This document shows, one piece after another, positions 1 through 5,520 of a stretch of 5,520 nucleotides of DNA. Within the stretch, counting starts at the first letter, position 1, and each line of letters starts with the position of its first letter. Below the pieces are notes generated by a model. That model did no database searches. It had not been told where the DNA came from and was given only the letters and a program-made list of their open reading frames with translations. The DNA lies in assembly GCA_002450255.1 (NCBI GenBank), contig DJYW01000046.1, positions 18,804-24,323 of the forward strand, in the 5' to 3' direction. This DNA comes from Gammaproteobacteria bacterium UBA6968 (GTDB taxonomy: Bacteria > Pseudomonadota > Gammaproteobacteria > Pseudomonadales > Azotimanducaceae). The translations under genes were made by a program, and so were the position numbers.

Positions 1-20
1 GGCCAGCTAAGGCCAGCTAA
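1..20. repeat. 10-bp perfect tandem repeat, two copies, at the left edge
   Basis: GGCCAGCTAA occurs twice in a row with no mismatch, starting at the first base of the window, so further copies may lie to the left. It lies just beyond the stop codon (38-40) of the minus-strand reading frame. Each unit contains the self-complementary GGCC and AGCT, so small hairpins are possible, but no T-tract follows on either strand and I do not call a terminator. Confidence 0.85.
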
Positions 21-37
21 AGAACACCTAACCAAAT

Positions 38-423
38 TCATAAATAAAACTGATAGCTATTTGGTTCGAGTCTGTGATTCGCACACTGTGTTAGAACTGC
101 ATTAATCACGCAGATCAAATTATTCGACTGATTTTCGACCGGACATCGTAATGCTTCTATACCGGTATTGATTGTGAGCAATTTACCAGCGTGAAGATCA
201 CGAGCGTTTTGAAATCGTAAAATCTGTAAGCCAAACGGCGGCAAGTCTTGGGGGCATAAGCGTCTTGGCGTAGCAGACTGTCAGCGCCGTTTTGCTCATT
301 GGATTGAAACTTAATATTCACGTTTGCTTCACTGGCGCGTCGACAACATAACGCAATAGATATTTCGTATACGTCGTCGGCGAGCACGACAAAAAACGCT
401 TTTTGTTCGCGACCGTCGGTCAT
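38..423 (-). pseudogene. Divergent small gene broken by a one-base frameshift; weak resemblance to DNA polymerase III chi subunit (HolC)
   Basis: Seen: an ATG at 423, preceded by AGAGG with a 9-base spacer, opens a frame that runs to 157. A second minus-strand frame runs to a stop at 38-40. The frames meet at five G on the + strand (250-254, CCCCC on the coding strand). One extra C there gives a single 128-residue frame reading ...RQDAYAPQDLPPFGLQ... across the join. Codon use looks natural on both sides. The restored protein begins with a hydrophobic strand (KAFFVVLAD, 8-16), then CRRASEA (27-33), VNIKF (35-39), LLRQDAYAP (50-58), KLLTIN (81-86) and NNLICVIN (101-108). Inference: their order and spacing recall HolC, the clamp-loader subunit that contacts SSB, whose usual length is about 140-150 residues. 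Against this, the LLW tryptophan and a few residues after CRRASEA are missing. The gene may be decaying, the break may be a homopolymer sequencing error, or the family guess may be wrong. It diverges from the efflux operon. Confidence 0.4.
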
Positions 424-432
424 GTGTCAGAG

Positions 433-450
433 CCTCTTTAGAGGGTTTTT
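433..450. promoter_or_regulatory. Short inverted repeat overlapping the ribosome binding site of the minus-strand gene
   Basis: CCTC-TTTA-GAGG (433-444) is a small inverted repeat. On the minus strand, the arm at 433-437 reads AGAGG, the Shine-Dalgarno of the gene starting at 423, so folding would partly hide that site. On the + strand the hairpin is followed by GTTTTTG (445-451), which looks like a very weak intrinsic terminator. The stem is only 4-5 bp, so either reading is tentative. Confidence 0.25.
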
Positions 451-522
451 GTTGCCGCCAAGCAATCGGCTACCCAAGCTAAATCTGACCCACTTACTGT
501 CTAGGCCGGTTGTAAGTCGCGA

Positions 523-580
523 ACCGTCGCGCTTGGTGCCACGCGAAACGGTGGTAATAGCTCACACAGAAACACCACCG
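523..580 (+). promoter_or_regulatory. Two overlapping, mutually exclusive inverted repeats upstream of the RND operon
   Basis: Dyad 1: ACCGT-CGCG (523-531) pairs with CGCG-(AA)-ACGGT (542-552), giving 9 pairs with a two-base bulge and a 10-base loop. Dyad 2: CGGTGGT (549-555) pairs perfectly with ACCACCG (574-580) across an 18-base loop, followed by AATTTTAAG. Bases 549-552 (CGGT) belong to both, so the two RNA stems cannot form together. As DNA, the 7-bp arms could be an operator for a dimeric repressor. As RNA, the arrangement resembles a conformational switch, although dyad 2 lacks a true terminator U-run. The inverted repeats are directly visible; the role is inference. Confidence 0.35.
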
Positions 581-624
581 AATTTTAAGTTTGTGAGTTT
601 CTTAACATAAACGGGGTAACGACA

Positions 625-1839
625 TTGAGCATTCGCCAAAAGGCCGTAGGCCTAATTCAACTCGGTGTGGTTGTAGCACTACTCGCTGGCGCCTTCATTT
701 ATTCCCGAGCGCCCGGCGAGCCGACTACCAATCGTTTTGCGGGCGCTAATCAGGAAGCAAGCGTCCCGCTGGTGACCGCCATTCAGCCTGAAATCGGTGC
801 TTACACAATTTCAATTCCAGCGACGGGCTCGTTTGCGGTCACCGCTTACGTTGACCTGATTGCCCAGGTGGGCGGCAGGGTCTTATCGGTCACGCCACAA
901 TTCAAACCCGGCGCGAGTTTCACGAGCAATCAGTTATTGTTGAGGATTGATCCTGCCGATTTCGAATTACGACTGCAGCAAGCCGAAGCAGATCTCGCGA
1001 ACGCCACAGCCAATCTGCTCTTGCAAGAAGCGCAAAGTGATGCAGCGATCAAAAACTATGCAATCCTCAACAAACAAACCAAGGTGCCCGACCTTGTTGC
1101 CCGGCGTCCGCAGATTGCGCAAGCCAAAGCGCAAATCGAAGCCGCTGCAGCCAAGGTCGAGCTCGCTAAATTAGAACTTTCTCGGACTCGTTTCGCACTG
1201 CCGTTTAATGGGCGCGTGACGCGTATTGACGCCAGCGTTGGCCAGATGATCGCCACTGGCAAGAGCTTCGGCAGAGCCTTCGCAGAGGACTCCCTAGAAC
1301 TGGTTATCCCACTCTCTGTGAATGATTTACGAGCTATTGAACCCGCTATCGGCCGCCGCGTTAGCGTGACCCATGCAAACGGCATCATTACTGGACAAAT
1401 AGAACGAGTCAGCGCTGAACTGGACACCAAAAGTCGGTTTGCCAGAGTCTATGTGCCGCTGGGCGGATCACCGACTCTTCAGCCGGGAGATTTCGTTGAC
1501 GTCGACATCGAAGGCCCGGCACACAGAGACGCGTTGTTACTGCCTGAATCAGTCTTCGCAGAGGCCGACCAGATTTGGTTCGTGCGCGACAACATCCTGC
1601 AATCATTTACGCCGCAGGTATTAGGGCGCCTGGACGGCAATGTGATGGTCACCAGCTTCGACTACGCGAGCGGCATTGTTATGCGAGTACCACCAGGCGC
1701 TGAAGCTGGCCAAATGGTTGAGATCATCGGCCTGCCTGGCGATGCTTCGATCTCAGCAGATACCGCCTCCGATCCCTCGAACACTGGCGACTCGACCACT
1801 AATAGCGGTACTGCTAGCACCGCCACACCGGGCCAGTAA
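625..1839 (+). CDS. RND efflux periplasmic adaptor (membrane fusion protein, HlyD/AcrA type)
   Basis: This 404-residue protein should link the permease encoded next to it with an outer-membrane channel. Residues 8-26 form a hydrophobic segment with no lipobox cysteine, so it is anchored by a membrane helix rather than a lipid. The first lipoyl half is about 78-111 (IAQVGGRVLSV...LLLRIDP). A short alpha-helical coiled-coil hairpin follows at about 112-190, rich in Ala, Gln and Glu, containing LVARRPQIAQAKAQ. The second lipoyl half is about 186-217 (LSRTRFALPFNGRVTRI). The beta-barrel and membrane-proximal domains run from about 220 to 370. Residues 372-404 are a Ser/Thr/Ala/Asp-rich, apparently disordered tail. 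The TTG start is chosen because GGGG lies 8 bases upstream, an in-frame stop sits at 586-588, no ATG or GTG occurs between, and it gives a complete membrane anchor. The class is secure; the substrate is unknown. Confidence 0.96.
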   Translation: MSIRQKAVGLIQLGVVVALLAGAFIYSRAPGEPTTNRFAGANQEASVPLVTAIQPEIGAYTISIPATGSFAVTAYVDLIAQVGGRVLSVTPQFKPGASFTSNQLLLRIDPADFELRLQQAEADLANATANLLLQEAQSDAAIKNYAILNKQTKVPDLVARRPQIAQAKAQIEAAAAKVELAKLELSRTRFALPFNGRVTRIDASVGQMIATGKSFGRAFAEDSLELVIPLSVNDLRAIEPAIGRRVSVTHANGIITGQIERVSAELDTKSRFARVYVPLGGSPTLQPGDFVDVDIEGPAHRDALLLPESVFAEADQIWFVRDNILQSFTPQVLGRLDGNVMVTSFDYASGIVMRVPPGAEAGQMVEIIGLPGDASISADTASDPSNTGDSTTNSGTASTATPGQ

Positions 1840-4800
1840 TGCTTAATCAACCAGCACCAGAAACCGGTCTGATAGGCTACTTTTGCCAAAATTCTGTCGC
1901 CGTCAATCTACTCATGTTTTTCTTATTGATCGGCGGCCTGATAGCTGGAGTTCGTTTAACAGCGCAAGTCTTCCCGACAATAGATCCAGGCATTATTTCA
2001 ATTACGGTGCCCTATCCCGGCGCCACACCAAGCGAAGTCGAAGAAGGCATAACTCGGCGTGTTGAAGAAGCGGTAGCCAACATCGATGGCGTCGATCGCG
2101 TTGTTTCCAATGCGTCGGAAAACGTAGGTATCGTCACCGTAGAACTAAAGGATTTCGTCGACGCGATGGAAGTTCGCACCGACGTTGAAGCAGCTGTCGA
2201 ACGGCTCTCGCAGTTCCCGCCAGAGGATGCGGAACAACCTGAGATTGAGCGCGCACAAACTGTCAGTGACGTGATTACACTGGTGGTTTCTTCACAATCT
2301 GATGCCAAAACGCTACGCACTGCGGCGGAGCAGCTCGAGCAATCTTTGTTGGCGCTCCCCAGCGTGACATTGGTTTCCTTAATGGGCGCGGTGGACTACG
2401 AAATTGCTATCGAAGTTAATGAAGAAAACTTGCGCCGATACGGCTTATCAATCGACCAAATCGCAGCCGCGATCCAACGCTCCTCGATCAATCTCGCTTC
2501 TGGTGAACTACGTACTGAAGCCGGCGACTTATTGCTCCGAACAAACAAAAAGCGCGTTGAAGGCAGTGCTTTTGCGGATATTGTCGTGCGAGCCAACAGC
2601 GATGGCACATTGTTGCGCTTGGATGATGTGGCAACAATCAAAGACGGTTTTGCAGATGTAGACGTTATCAACCTTTTTAACGGCCAACCCAGCTTGTTTG
2701 TAAAAGTGCAAAAGTCAGAGAGCGAAGACGCGCTGAGTATTGCCGCAGACGTTAAAGCATTGTTTAAAGACTATACGCCTATTACCGGGGTGACCGTCGG
2801 CATTTGGGATGACGAAACTGACATTCTCCAGCAACGATTGAGCCTGCTGACTCGCAATGGCGTGCTCGGTTTTGCCTTGGTCTTCCTGTTTCTGGTAGTG
2901 ATGCTTGATCTGCGACTCGCCACCTGGGTCGCTATGGGCGTGCCAATCTCTTTTTTGGGCGCGTTTTTGTTCTTCGACGCGTTTGGCGTCAACATCAATA
3001 TGATTTCGCTTTTCGGGTTAATCATTGTGCTTGGTATCGTGGTCGATGATGCCGTGGTAGTTGGCGAAAACATCATCAGCGAGCACGAAAAGAATGGTCA
3101 AAGTTTCGCTTCGACCATGCGCGGTGTTCGCGACGTCTTAAGCCCGGTGACCATCGGGGTTCTTACGACAATGGCTGCATTTGCTCCACTACTCTTCGTT
3201 ACGGGCACCTTCGGACAAATCCTTGGTTCAGTACCTATTGTGGTAATCTTAGTCCTCAGCATTTCCCTGCTAGAAGTCTTTTTTATTATGCCCGCACACC
3301 TCTCCCATGGACGTGCATGGAGTCGTTGGCCGTTGGCCCCTATGCAGGACTTCGTGGCAGCCAAAGTAGCCAAATTCCGCGATGAACTACTGGTCCCTCT
3401 GGTACGACTCGCTATCCGCCGCTACAAGACTACTCTTGCCTTTGGCATGTTGATGCTTGTGATCGCTGGCACGCTGCTCGGAGTTGGTGCCGTGCGCTTT
3501 ATTTTTTTCCCTTACCTGGAGTCCGACACCATTCGAGCTTCGCTGGAGTTTCCTGTGGGTACGCCGTTCGCGACCACCCAGGCGGCGGCGGAACGTATCG
3601 TCGCCAGCGCTTACCGACTCAATGATGCGGTGGGTGGGACCAGTTTCGAGTCAGTCAGCGTTACCATTGGTGGCCGTACCAACAGCGGTGGCGGCCCAGG
3701 TGGAAGCGAAGGTATTTCTATTGCCAGCCACGTTGCTTCGGTGGAGGTTCAGCTTAATTCTGAGCCCCTGCGAACGCTCTCAGCGCAGGTTCTGGAGCGT
3801 CGCTGGAGACAAGAAACGGGCCCAATCGCAGGCGTAGAAAAACTCACTTTTTCGGCAACCTTTTTCAGCTCTGGACCAGACTTGGAATACGAACTATCGC
3901 ACCAAAACGATGCCACCCTGTTCGCCGCGGTCGATGCCCTCAAGAATGCCTATGCAGAAGATCCGGCGGTGTATGACATTCAAGACTCTTTCGCAATCGG
4001 CAAGCGTCAATATGATGTCGAGTTAACCAATGCCGGCGAAGCCGCAGGACTTACCGCAACTGACATCGCGCGCCAGCTGCGTAACAATTTCTTTGGGCGC
4101 GAAGTGCAGCGAATCCAACGCGGTCGTTCAGAGCTAAAAGTAATGGTGCGTTACCCTCGAGATCAACGAGAGAGTACAAGTGACTTATATAACGCGCGCA
4201 TCAGTTTGCCTGATGGCACGCTAACCCCGCTTGCTACAGTCGCGCGGCTGACCGAATCGCGCAGTTTTTCTTCGATACGCCGCGTGGACGGACGTAGAAT
4301 CGTTTCGGTGACCGGAGAGGTTGATACAGAACTGGCAACGCCAACCGAGGCCAACTCGCGAATCGCGAAACGCATTCTCGCAGAACTGCCGCGTCAGTTC
4401 CCGGGCTTACAAATTGCACAGGCTGGCGAAGGTCGCGATCAGAGCGAGGATCTTAACTCCATTTTCCGCATGCTCGGTGTAGCTATGGCCCTCATTGTTT
4501 GCCTAATCGCCTCACTCCTCCGCAGCTATACCCAACCTCTGGTTATTCTATCGAGTATTCCGTTGGGCTCGGCCGGCGCCATCATTGGCCACTACTTGCT
4601 AGGCTATGACCTAAGTTTCATTTCAATATTTGGAATGGTTGCGCTGAGCGGTGTCGTTGTAAACGACTCGTTAGTCTTAATTGATCGTTACAACCGTTTG
4701 CGTAAAGAAACAAACATGACGGTAGAAGAGGCGATCGTCGAAGCGTGCAGACGCCGTTTCAGAGCAATTTTTCTAACCACTGCAACAACAGCTCTCGGGC

Positions 4801-4985
4801 TAACCCCAATGCTCTTCGAAACCAGCACTCAAGCGCAGTTCTTAATTCCAATGGCGGTAAGCCTAGCTACTGGAATCGTGTTTGCCAGCTTCCTCATACT
4901 GCTCGTTTTGCCCGCACTGGTTGTAACCTTGGAAAAACTTCGCCGCACAGCAAATTTGAAGGTAGGCGCGGAAGCCACGGCTTAA
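1839..4985 (+). CDS. RND multidrug-type efflux permease (AcrB-like inner-membrane proton antiporter)
   Basis: The 1048-residue length is typical of the AcrB/HAE-1 superfamily of trimeric proton/drug antiporters. TM1 is about 17-39 (NSVAVNLLMFFLLIGG), followed by VFPTIDPGIISITVPYPGA (44-62), the classic entry into the first porter domain. TM2-TM6 lie at about 340-357, 362-381, 388-408, 435-456 and 465-485, with the cytoplasmic amphipathic stretch around 500-520. TM7 is at 531-553. The second porter loop spans about 554-875, and TM8-TM12 run from about 876 to 1027. TM4 holds the proton-relay pair D403-D404 in VVDDAVVV. TM10 reads VVVNDSLVLID, with N942-D943 aligning to AcrB K940-N941. A glycine-rich stretch (611-625) aligns roughly with the AcrB switch loop. 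The ATG overlaps the adaptor stop (TAATG) and has only a weak Shine-Dalgarno, so translation is probably coupled. The reading frame is intact. Substrate and outer-membrane partner are not deducible here. Confidence 0.98.
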   Translation: MLNQPAPETGLIGYFCQNSVAVNLLMFFLLIGGLIAGVRLTAQVFPTIDPGIISITVPYPGATPSEVEEGITRRVEEAVANIDGVDRVVSNASENVGIVTVELKDFVDAMEVRTDVEAAVERLSQFPPEDAEQPEIERAQTVSDVITLVVSSQSDAKTLRTAAEQLEQSLLALPSVTLVSLMGAVDYEIAIEVNEENLRRYGLSIDQIAAAIQRSSINLASGELRTEAGDLLLRTNKKRVEGSAFADIVVRANSDGTLLRLDDVATIKDGFADVDVINLFNGQPSLFVKVQKSESEDALSIAADVKALFKDYTPITGVTVGIWDDETDILQQRLSLLTRNGVLGFALVFLFLVVMLDLRLATWVAMGVPISFLGAFLFFDAFGVNINMISLFGLIIVLGIVVDDAVVVGENIISEHEKNGQSFASTMRGVRDVLSPVTIGVLTTMAAFAPLLFVTGTFGQILGSVPIVVILVLSISLLEVFFIMPAHLSHGRAWSRWPLAPMQDFVAAKVAKFRDELLVPLVRLAIRRYKTTLAFGMLMLVIAGTLLGVGAVRFIFFPYLESDTIRASLEFPVGTPFATTQAAAERIVASAYRLNDAVGGTSFESVSVTIGGRTNSGGGPGGSEGISIASHVASVEVQLNSEPLRTLSAQVLERRWRQETGPIAGVEKLTFSATFFSSGPDLEYELSHQNDATLFAAVDALKNAYAEDPAVYDIQDSFAIGKRQYDVELTNAGEAAGLTATDIARQLRNNFFGREVQRIQRGRSELKVMVRYPRDQRESTSDLYNARISLPDGTLTPLATVARLTESRSFSSIRRVDGRRIVSVTGEVDTELATPTEANSRIAKRILAELPRQFPGLQIAQAGEGRDQSEDLNSIFRMLGVAMALIVCLIASLLRSYTQPLVILSSIPLGSAGAIIGHYLLGYDLSFISIFGMVALSGVVVNDSLVLIDRYNRLRKETNMTVEEAIVEACRRRFRAIFLTTATTALGLTPMLFETSTQAQFLIPMAVSLATGIVFASFLILLVLPALVVTLEKLRRTANLKVGAEATA

Positions 4986-5107
4986 GGCAACATAATGTAC
5001 GTGGCAACCAACAGCGTAAGAAAAGCCAGTATCCAAGGCATAAGCTCGACCAGGCGAGCATAATACCCGCCGAAGCTTAACCCTAAATTCTTTATCTTTC
5101 TCAACAC
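4982..5107 (-). CDS. Possible 41-residue single-span membrane protein, convergent with the permease gene
   Basis: On the minus strand a GTG at 5107 opens a 41-codon frame ending in TAA at 4984-4982, overlapping the permease stop (4983-4985) tail to tail in TTAA. AGGT lies 6 bases before the GTG, and an in-frame TAG (5113-5111) bounds the frame upstream. TTG at 5104 is an alternative start. The N-terminal part is basic and amphipathic (R3, K4, K6, R18), with LSFGGYYARLVEL at 10-22. The rest, PWILAFLTLLVATYIMLP (24-41), is a convincing transmembrane helix that ends at the C terminus. I recognise no family. It could be a small protein that sits in or regulates a membrane complex; a link to the pump is speculative. 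Evidence for a real gene is the protein-like composition, the Shine-Dalgarno and the tight stop overlap. Evidence against is the short length and the non-ATG start. Confidence 0.35.
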   Translation of the reverse strand: MLRKIKNLGLSFGGYYARLVELMPWILAFLTLLVATYIMLP

Positions 5108-5129
5108 ACGCTAACCTGAACTAATCGAA

Positions 5130-5147
5130 TGCCGGAAGGATCCGGCA
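5130..5147. terminator. GC-rich hairpin downstream of the efflux operon, possible terminator
   Basis: TGCCGGA-AGGA-TCCGGCA is a perfect 7-bp stem with a 4-base loop, 145 bases beyond the permease stop and just upstream of the small minus-strand ORF. The following + strand sequence, CAATTGTATG, is not a real T-tract, and neither is the minus-strand side. It may stabilise a 3' end or contribute to weak bidirectional termination. It is the strongest hairpin I found between 4986 and 5520, but it is not a canonical intrinsic terminator. Confidence 0.3.
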
Positions 5148-5233
5148 CAATTGTATGTAAACGAATGAAATTGATTAGGTTATCTCCGCACCATTGCTAC
5201 CCGCATCGCGAACGGATAACAATTCGTTGCTTT

Positions 5234-5305
5234 GCTACTTCTATTGCTACTCTTATAGCTACTTCTATTGCTACCCTTATGACTGTTTTTATCGCTACTA
5301 GTTTT
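5234..5305. repeat. Degenerate 12-bp tandem repeat, six units (24-bp higher-order period)
   Basis: The array follows the pattern GCTACTTCTATT / GCTACTCTTATA. The first 24-bp pair (5234-5257) and the second (5258-5281) differ at only two positions, and a third, diverged pair follows (5282-5305). Read in the open + frame it encodes ATSI-ATLI-ATSI-ATLM-TVFI-ATSF. Related ATTGCTAC words occur just outside, at 5193-5200. The pattern fits replication slippage; whether it is ever translated is unknown. Confidence 0.85.
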
Positions 5306-5320
5306 GTTTATTTGGGCTTC

Positions 5321-5346
5321 TTGTGGTTGCTTCTTCTGGTTGCTTA
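5321..5346. repeat. 13-bp tandem repeat, two copies
   Basis: TTGTGGTTGCTTC (5321-5333) is followed directly by TTCTGGTTGCTTA (5334-5346), differing at two positions. It follows the 12-bp array closely and is likely another slippage product in the same T-rich region. Confidence 0.6.
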
Positions 5347-5496
5347 ATTTAGTTCACTTATTTTATTGATTAGCACTCGGACGGTTTACGCCGTTCTTCT
5401 GACTCTGCTTAGGTCAATCTTTGATGTCGCTAAACCGCGACTGATCTGCGATCGAGGCGTGCCTACCGCCAATTAAGACTGCCGTAACGAAACCCG

Positions 5497-5520
5497 ATTG
5501 CTCTCTAGACATTGCTCTCT
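5497..5520. repeat. 10-bp direct repeat at the right edge
   Basis: ATTGCTCTCT occurs at 5497-5506 and again at 5511-5520, separated by AGAC, giving a 14-base period. The second copy ends at the last base of the window, so more copies may follow to the right. Confidence 0.75.

Larger units (their letters stand above)
424..624. promoter_or_regulatory. Divergent intergenic region controlling the efflux operon
   Basis: About 200 bases separate the minus-strand start at 423 from the TTG start of the adaptor gene at 625, so promoters for both directions should lie here. I tested several -35/-10 pairings by eye and none matched the sigma-70 consensus well enough to mark. Seen structures are a small dyad CGCGA-ACCG-TCGCG (518-531), the two larger overlapping dyads at 523-580, and TTAAG-N11-CTTAA (585-605) just before the ribosome binding site. 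GGGG at 613-616 lies 8 bases before the TTG and is the likely ribosome binding site. The + frame open from 422 to 610 has no Shine-Dalgarno and no recognisable features, and is not called a gene. Confidence 0.5.
5108..5520. other. Repeat-rich region with no confident gene
   Basis: This stretch holds a hairpin (5130-5147), three sets of short direct repeats, and T-rich sequence around 5300-5370. A + frame from ATG 5129 (or 5165) to the stop at 5345-5347 is open for up to 72 codons, but neither start has a Shine-Dalgarno and its middle is simply the translated 12-bp repeat. The same frame continues open after that stop to 5476, without an ATG. On the minus strand a frame is open from the right edge to a stop at 5414-5416. 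No frame has evidence strong enough to call. Any promoter for the small minus-strand ORF would lie here, but none is clear. Confidence 0.5.

Noticed and set aside
510..560. Candidate sigma-70 promoter elements (TTGTAA at 510, TTGGTG at 533, TAATAG at 555)
   Set aside because: No pair gives both acceptable matches and a 16-18 base spacer. Marking one would be arbitrary.
422..610. 62-codon + strand ORF in the operon leader
   Set aside because: No ribosome binding site, its ATG is the other strand of the minus gene's start, and its composition is not protein-like. Considered as a leader peptide but unsupported.
1056..1430. Long minus-strand open frame inside the adaptor gene
   Set aside because: It lies wholly opposite a well-supported coding region and has no features of its own; a shadow frame.
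5213..5224. CGGATAACAATT, identical to part of the E. coli lac operator
   Set aside because: Only one half matches. The other half-site is absent, and no sugar-utilisation or LacI-type gene is present. Most likely a chance match.
5129..5347. 72-codon + strand ORF with a hydrophobic C terminus
   Set aside because: No Shine-Dalgarno at either possible ATG, the first ATG overlaps the hairpin at 5130-5147, and a third of the frame is a translated tandem repeat. Kept only as part of the repeat finding.
5379..5396. Hairpin around ACGG-TTTACG-CCGT
   Set aside because: Only four Watson-Crick pairs next to the loop, with further pairing needing wobbles and no T-tract in either direction. Not distinguishable from background.
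1..5520. CRISPR array, tRNA, rRNA, insertion sequence or toxin-antitoxin module
   Set aside because: No spaced identical repeats of CRISPR length, no recognised tRNA arms or rRNA segments, no transposase and no terminal inverted repeats were seen on either strand.

Overview
The window carries a two-gene RND (resistance-nodulation-division) efflux operon on the + strand: a membrane-anchored periplasmic adaptor (625-1839) and an AcrB-like inner-membrane permease (1839-4985). The stop and start codons of the two genes overlap as TAATG. An RND tripartite pump with a proton-driven permease and a coiled-coil adaptor means a Gram-negative host. By eye the base composition is moderate (about half G+C), and the protein flavour fits a proteobacterium, most likely a gammaproteobacterium. 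The taxonomic placement is inference.

Left flank (1-624). A 10-bp tandem repeat sits at the window edge. A minus-strand gene (423 down to 38) then reads divergently from the efflux operon. It has a good Shine-Dalgarno and start codon, but the frame is broken. Adding one base to a run of five G (+ strand, 250-254) would restore a continuous 128-residue protein. The restored protein weakly resembles, from memory and by residue pattern only, the chi subunit (HolC) of DNA polymerase III. The region between the divergent starts (424-624) must hold the operon's control signals. I see two overlapping, mutually exclusive inverted repeats there (523-552 and 549-580), but no convincing sigma-70 promoter.

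Efflux operon (625-4985). The adaptor would bridge the permease to an outer-membrane channel. Neither an outer-membrane factor gene nor a regulator gene lies in the window, so the pump probably borrows a TolC-type channel encoded elsewhere. The permease keeps the paired TM4 aspartates of the proton relay. In TM10 it has an Asn-Asp pair where AcrB has its relay lysine followed by asparagine. The substrate cannot be read from the sequence.

Right flank (4986-5520). Tail-to-tail with the permease, overlapping its stop by a few bases, is a possible 41-codon minus-strand gene for a single-span membrane protein (5107 down to 4982). Beyond it is a hairpin without a U-tract (5130-5147), then several short tandem repeats: six degenerate 12-bp units at 5234-5305, two 13-bp units at 5321-5346, and a 10-bp direct repeat touching the right edge. 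No gene can be called with confidence from 5114 to 5520.

Overall this is a fairly ordinary efflux locus. I do not see a clearly new biological system. The points most worth checking are the one-base frame break in the divergent gene, the alternative leader hairpins, and the small convergent membrane-protein ORF.
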